10,229 nucleotides of DNA from the NCBI GenBank assembly GCA_030673085.1, contig DAOVFE010000036.1, positions 1 to 10,229 on the forward strand. Reading direction: 5' to 3'. A program made the position numbers and the translations under genes. Under the pieces are notes generated by a model. The model was given only the letters and a program-made list of their open reading frames with translations, ran no database searches and was not told the DNA's origin. Position 1 is the stretch's first letter. Each line of letters opens with the position of its first letter. Positions 7,732-10,229 of the stretch are shown one piece after another. Source of the stretch: Anaerolineales bacterium (GTDB taxonomy: Bacteria; Chloroflexota; Anaerolineae; Anaerolineales; E44-bin32).

Positions 7732-8181
7732 TCAGTTCCCTATGCCGAGCCATCGTTCGGCCCAGTCGACCATTGTTTCAGTGTAAGCCGGCGAAAGAGC
7801 ACCCTGGCGATTAAAATAAGATGTCAGTGGACGTGGCGCCACAAATGGCGCTGGCGGAATATAGCCGTCGATCACCAGATACTCGATATCGTCAGGAGTC
7901 GCTGGCCGGAAACCAAGGGCTGATGCACGCTCCCAAAGTTTGTCTATTGTCGTTTCATCTGCGAGCTTCGCCGTGAATTCTGCATTGCTCCTCTGCAGTT
8001 CAGCACGACGGGTTTCAAGCAGCATGACTTGTCGTCCGGCCCCGGCAACATTAGCCCCAATGGCCAGATACATTCCGCCGAGAATCATCAACACAACGAT
8101 TAGCAACACAGAACCCGATGTAAGCCGCACTCGAGTCCGGAGTTGTGTTTGCTTGAATGCATGAGGACGATTCCTATTCAC
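7732..8181 (-). CDS. ftsL: FtsL-like septum formation protein
   Basis: This small bitopic membrane protein occupies the ftsL position between rsmH and ftsI and has the expected architecture. A basic cytoplasmic N-terminus is followed by a membrane span (about residues 23-44), then a predicted coiled coil (about 51-79, LLETRRAELQRSNAEF) and an ALGFRPATPDD segment (88-98) reminiscent of the 'LGM..P' end of FtsL/DivIC proteins. A Pro-rich extension of about 50 residues follows. FtsL usually bridges FtsQ/DivIB to the FtsW-FtsI pair. FtsL sequences diverge strongly, so the call rests on position and architecture more than on motifs. I chose the GTG at 8181 because GAGG lies 7 nt upstream. The frame can extend to a TTG at 8199, which has no such site. 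The protein is 149 residues from the GTG. The stop is 2 nt from the chosen ftsI start. Confidence 0.82.
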   Translation of the reverse strand: MNRNRPHAFKQTQLRTRVRLTSGSVLLIVVLMILGGMYLAIGANVAGAGRQVMLLETRRAELQRSNAEFTAKLADETTIDKLWERASALGFRPATPDDIEYLVIDGYIPPAPFVAPRPLTSYFNRQGALSPAYTETMVDWAERWLGIGN

Positions 8182-8188
8182 GCTAATA

Positions 8189-8192
8189 CCTC
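8189..8192 (-). promoter_or_regulatory. Shine-Dalgarno site deciding the GTG start of the ftsL-like gene
   Basis: GAGG (within GCGAGG) on the minus strand lies 7 nt before the GTG at 8181. The upstream TTG at 8199 in the same frame has no comparable purine tract, so the GTG is preferred. Confidence 0.5.
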
Positions 8193-8231
8193 GCGCCAAG
8201 AGTAAAATTATTACTGCAAGGATTATGCCCG

Positions 8232-9176
8232 CTATAGTCGCTCTGCCACTCGAAGGCGTGCACTGCGCGATCGTGGGTTACGCGCTACTTCGTCTTCGCC
8301 GGGTCTGATCGGCCTTCGAGTTATCACTCGAATTTGGGCATGATGACCGCATGTGCAAATTGGCTGGCTTGGCGGACAAATACATTCCTGACTTTCCTTG
8401 CGGAAGTACTGCTTGACTAACCTATCTTCCAGTGAATGAAAAGCTATAACCGCCACCCGACCACTCGGTTTTAAAAGGCTCACAGCCTCAGAAAGCCCAC
8501 ACTCAAGGGCATGAAGCTCATCGTTAACGGCAATTCGTATGGCTTGAAATGTCCGAGTGGCCGGATGGATTCGTCTCCGCGATCGCCCTGCAATTTGCTC
8601 AATTAGCTCAGCCAACTCCCGCGTAGTCTTGAGTGGGCGATTAGCGGCGACAGCTCGGGCAATTCGTCGTGCTTGAGGCTCTTCGCCATAAAGCCATATC
8701 AAATCTGCCAATTGCCGCTCACTATAATGATTAACAATATCTGCCGCAGTCAGTATCTGGCTCGGATCAAAACGCATATCTAGGGGCCCTTCATTTTTAA
8801 GCGAAAAGCCTCGAGCATCATCACTAATCTGCATCGACGAGAGACCGAGATCTAAAATGATCCCATCAACCTCATCCCACCCAATCGCCCTTGCATGTGA
8901 AACCATCTCGGAAAAGCTGCCATGGCAAAGGTGAACGCGATCGCCAAAGATCATCAAGCGTTCTCTGGCAAGATCGAGTGCAAGAGGATCACGGTCGATG
9001 CCTAGCAATTGACCCGTTGGGCTTGAGGCATCCAGAATTCCTATCGCGTGTCCGCCGGCGCCAAGAGTGCCATCTATATATCGGCTCGCTGCCTTCGGCT
9101 GAAGCGCAGCGAGCACTTCTTGGTAAAGTACAGGGGTATGCGGCGCAGCGCTGGAAGCGTTCGCCGACGCCCTCAT
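8232..9176 (-). CDS. rsmH: RsmH, 16S rRNA (cytosine-N4) methyltransferase
   Basis: This SAM-dependent methyltransferase (also MraW) modifies the N4 of C1402 (E. coli numbering) in 16S rRNA, a conserved member of dcw clusters. The 314 residues fit the family. Seen motifs are HTPVLYQEVL (13-22), the SAM-binding DGTLGAGGHA (35-44) and IDRDPLAL (60-67), ILDLGLSSMQ (107-116), RGFSLKNEGPLDMR (122-135), RRIHPATRTFQAIRIAVN (201-218) and AFHSLEDRLVK (245-255). A Cys-rich segment with CIC and CTC (265-276) follows, as in many family members. The ATG at 9176 is 3 nt after the mraZ stop. Only a weak GGG purine stretch precedes it, so translation may depend on coupling to mraZ. A 50-nt gap separates it from the ftsL-like gene. 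Confidence 0.96.
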   Translation of the reverse strand: MRASANASSAAPHTPVLYQEVLAALQPKAASRYIDGTLGAGGHAIGILDASSPTGQLLGIDRDPLALDLARERLMIFGDRVHLCHGSFSEMVSHARAIGWDEVDGIILDLGLSSMQISDDARGFSLKNEGPLDMRFDPSQILTAADIVNHYSERQLADLIWLYGEEPQARRIARAVAANRPLKTTRELAELIEQIAGRSRRRIHPATRTFQAIRIAVNDELHALECGLSEAVSLLKPSGRVAVIAFHSLEDRLVKQYFRKESQECICPPSQPICTCGHHAQIRVITRRPIRPGEDEVARNPRSRSARLRVAERL

Positions 9177-9179
9177 TGC

Positions 9180-9617
9180 TTACCCGGCCGAGAGATCATA
9201 ATCAGCAAACCGCTGAGCATTTACATCGGGATCGGTTATCGACGCTAATACTTGAATCCAAATTTCCGAGGACCAAAGCTCAAAATATTCACCTGCCCCA
9301 ACAATGGTGATTTCGCTATCTAATTCGGCATAGCTGCGCAAGTAATGAGGAATTAAAATACGGCCGGTGGAATCAAGCGATGCCTCTGCTGCCCCACCGA
9401 AAATAACTCTCCGTATCGCTCGTGCTTCTGGATTGGTCATACTAATAGCGGATGCTCGTTCAGCCAGCAGTCGAAAACTTTCTGTGGTATAAACCATGAG
9501 GTTGCGATCGAAGCCCTGGGTTACATAGGCACCTGACGACAATAAGGCGCGAAATCGCACCGGAATAATCAAGCGGTTCTTGGAATCGATTGTGTGGGTA
9601 TACTGTCCAAGAAACAT
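9180..9617 (-). CDS. mraZ: MraZ, dcw operon transcription regulator
   Basis: MraZ is a DNA-binding protein of the AbrB-like swapped-hairpin fold that forms ring-like oligomers and regulates its own operon in bacteria where it has been studied. From the ATG at 9617 it has 145 residues with two MraZ half-domains. The first begins MFLGQYTHTIDSKNRLIIPVRFR, and the second carries ASLDSTGRILIPHYLR (about 79-94), where the DxxGR-IP pattern recurs. I chose 9617 because MFLG is the typical family N-terminus. A TTG at 9638 could add seven residues but has no ribosome binding site. Its likely own operator, four GTGGG repeats, lies 49-83 nt upstream. It is the first gene of the operon. Confidence 0.95.
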   Translation of the reverse strand: MFLGQYTHTIDSKNRLIIPVRFRALLSSGAYVTQGFDRNLMVYTTESFRLLAERASAISMTNPEARAIRRVIFGGAAEASLDSTGRILIPHYLRSYAELDSEITIVGAGEYFELWSSEIWIQVLASITDPDVNAQRFADYDLSAG

Positions 9618-9643
9618 TTGTTCGACTGTGCCTTTCAATAACA

Positions 9644-9667
9644 GGACGCCGGTCTAAGCCGGCGCCC
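9644..9667 (-). promoter_or_regulatory. GC-rich hairpin in the mraZ mRNA leader
   Basis: CGCCGG (9647-9652) and CCGGCG (9659-9664) form a perfect 6-bp inverted repeat with a 6-nt loop. In the minus-strand RNA the stem can extend to 9 bp, with one G-U pair, to 9644/9667. It lies between the proposed promoter and the mraZ start and touches the last GTGGG repeat. No U-run follows, so it is not a typical intrinsic terminator. It could affect leader RNA stability or be incidental. Confidence 0.5.
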
Positions 9668-9700
9668 CACTTACCCCCACTCCTTCCCACAATTGCCCAC
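9666..9700 (-). promoter_or_regulatory. Probable MraZ operator: four GTGGG direct repeats at 10-bp spacing
   Basis: On the minus strand GTGGG occurs at 9700-9696, 9690-9686, 9680-9676 and 9670-9666, exactly one helical turn apart. The bases between are not conserved. A fifth GTGGG lies at 9722-9718, inside the promoter spacer but out of the 10-bp register (22 bp away). MraZ proteins studied in E. coli bind TGGGN direct repeats separated by 5 nt upstream of mraZ, which matches this pattern. The array begins directly after the -10 element and covers the predicted transcription start, so binding should repress initiation. The match in position and period makes this a strong prediction. Confidence 0.85.
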
Positions 9701-9730
9701 AGTATATACTATTTAGTCCCACTTTTGCAA
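9701..9730 (-). promoter_or_regulatory. Candidate sigma-70-type promoter for the mraZ operon
   Basis: On the minus strand TTGCAA (9730-9725) is a candidate -35 and TATACT (9706-9701) a candidate -10, with an 18-bp spacer. Transcription would start near 9694 and give a leader of about 75-80 nt. The -10 lies within the 10-bp palindrome AGTATATACT. The -35 is only a 4/6 match to the E. coli consensus. Position next to the MraZ repeats and the AT-rich context support the call. Confidence 0.6.
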
Positions 9731-10168
9731 CCCTAATTTTTATATTTGTCTAGTACCCTGGTCCTATTTACATAATTTTAAAGCGCTTTTTAACTGTTAT
9801 ATCCTTCCAAAGATGCCGCGCCGGGGCGTCTCCGAATAAATGCTCTTGAGCAATTGACACGATTGTTCGACGCCTGTGGCATGGATAATACATATATATG
9901 AGGGGTAGCTTATGCAAGCGAAGATTGCATATTCATAGCCGCTGCTCCGCTCCACCATTGCCGGATATGATTGAAATAAGGAGATCCACCTTAACCACCA
10001 CAATCAGGGATATTCCAATTAACAGACATCCTCCGCAGCGGCCGATAAAACCTTCTTTCTTGCCGCCGGATCAACGGCCGCTTGCCACAGGGGGTGTGGG
10101 CGAATTAGATGTTGATAGAGCACGCTTTGATTAAGAGCGACAAACCTTATTCCTCTTCATAACCTTTA
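9731..10168. other. Intergenic region without a convincing gene
   Basis: About 440 bp upstream of the mraZ promoter. The first 70 bp are AT-rich. Open frames here lack ribosome binding sites, normal composition or recognisable motifs. Short palindromes are visible: AAAGCGCTTT (9780-9789), TGCTCTTGAGCA (9841-9852) and CATATATATG (9891-9900). Two longer-range inverted repeats lie to the right and are listed separately. I see no tRNA, and no recognisable core of RNase P RNA, SRP RNA or tmRNA. An unrecognised small RNA or decayed gene cannot be excluded. Confidence 0.6.
10037..10082. repeat. 8-bp inverted repeat AGCGGCCG / CGGCCGCT
   Basis: AGCGGCCG at 10037-10044 and its reverse complement CGGCCGCT at 10075-10082 are separated by 30 bp. 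Each arm contains the self-complementary CGGCCG. It could form a stem in RNA or be a protein site. No known element is recognised. Confidence 0.45.
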
Positions 10169-10209
10169 ATGAGAGCGATACGTATTTTGTTTATTCCCCC
10201 CACACCCCC
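10090..10209. repeat. 11-bp inverted repeat GGGGGTGTGGG / CCCACACCCCC
   Basis: GGGGGTGTGGG at 10090-10100 recurs as its exact reverse complement at 10199-10209, with 98 bp between. Each copy contains one GTGGG, the core also found in the MraZ operator, but in opposite orientations and without the 10-bp array. The right copy falls in a possible coding start at the window edge, so the repeat may be coincidental. Confidence 0.45.
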
Positions 10210-10229
10210 AGCAAGTCGCTGCGCAACGA
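10169..10229 (+). CDS. Possible start of a divergent gene, partial at right edge
   Basis: The ATG at 10169 opens a frame of 20 codons to the window end, reading MRAIRILFIPPTPPASRCAT. A hydrophobic beta-strand followed by a Pro-rich loop resembles the N-terminus of GT-B glycosyltransferases, but this is a guess from very little sequence. No Shine-Dalgarno site precedes the ATG. A minus-strand frame covering the same bases and stopping at 10147 is a competing possibility, so this entry is weak. Confidence 0.2.
   Translation, partial: MRAIRILFIPPTPPASRCAT

Noticed and set aside
8182..8231. Possible internal promoter in the rsmH/ftsL gap (GTGGCA, 16 bp, CATAAT on the minus strand)
   Set aside because: The match is weak in the -35 and partly inside rsmH. 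A 50-nt gap inside a tight operon is not enough to support a second promoter.
9780..9789. AAAGCGCTTT palindrome next to T-runs as a terminator
   Set aside because: The stem is only 5 bp with no loop, and no gene ends nearby in a suitable orientation.
9841..9900. tRNA- or RNA-like signals (TGTTCGACGCC and small hairpins)
   Set aside because: The TTCGA string is not flanked by matching T-stem, anticodon or acceptor arms, so no tRNA can be folded by eye.
9797..10003. Minus-strand 68-codon frame upstream of mraZ
   Set aside because: It has no ribosome binding site that I can see, an unusual Cys/Ser/Tyr-rich composition, no recognisable motif, and lies in an AT-variable intergenic region.
9898..10134. 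Plus-strand 78-codon frame in the region upstream of mraZ
   Set aside because: The product is rich in Arg and Pro with no pattern, lacks a ribosome binding site, and spans the inverted repeats. It looks like chance.
10147..10227. Minus-strand open frame of 26 codons ending at a TAA at 10147, possibly the C-terminus of an upstream gene
   Set aside because: It ends INKIRIALIKGYEEE, which is plausible, but it is too short to identify and competes with a plus-strand ATG frame over the same bases. Sequence beyond the right edge is needed to choose.

Overview
The window is a stretch of a bacterial division and cell wall (dcw) gene cluster, read entirely from the minus strand. In transcription order (right to left) it holds mraZ, rsmH (mraW), an ftsL-like gene, a class B penicillin-binding protein (ftsI), murF, mraY, a small gene of unknown function, murD, ftsW and the first 236 codons of murG, which runs off the left edge. 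Spacings are very short (3-50 nt gaps, two 4-nt stop/start overlaps, one 77-nt overlap), so the genes from mraZ to murG look like a single transcription unit.

The likely source is a member of the Chloroflexota, perhaps Anaerolineae or a relative. This is inference from remembered family features: a MurG with GGTGGG in place of GGTGGH and no HEQN motif, a small 'WFD ... VHP ... PNYFWIG' protein inside the cluster, the FtsL-like protein with an 'ALGFRPATPDD' segment, and no murE between ftsI and murF. No 16S rRNA or other marker is present to confirm it.

Right part (about 9618-10229): a non-coding region of roughly 550-600 bp precedes mraZ. It contains a good candidate mraZ promoter (-35 TTGCAA, 18-bp spacer, -10 TATACT), four copies of GTGGG (minus strand) spaced exactly 10 bp apart, just downstream of and abutting the -10, a fifth copy in the promoter spacer, and a GC-rich hairpin in the leader. 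This fits the known direct-repeat operator bound by MraZ, so the operon is probably autoregulated. The remaining 400 bp toward the right edge has no convincing gene but has several inverted repeats. The last 61 bases may be the start of a divergent plus-strand gene.

Together the genes make lipid II and the septal wall. MurD adds D-Glu and MurF adds D-Ala-D-Ala to the UDP-MurNAc precursor, MraY loads it onto undecaprenyl phosphate, and MurG adds GlcNAc. FtsW polymerises glycan and FtsI crosslinks it, with the FtsL-like protein as a probable regulatory partner. RsmH methylates 16S rRNA and MraZ controls transcription. The points most worth a second look are the uncharacterised small gene between mraY and murD, the unusual MurG motifs, the long ftsW/murG overlap, and the well-ordered MraZ operator.
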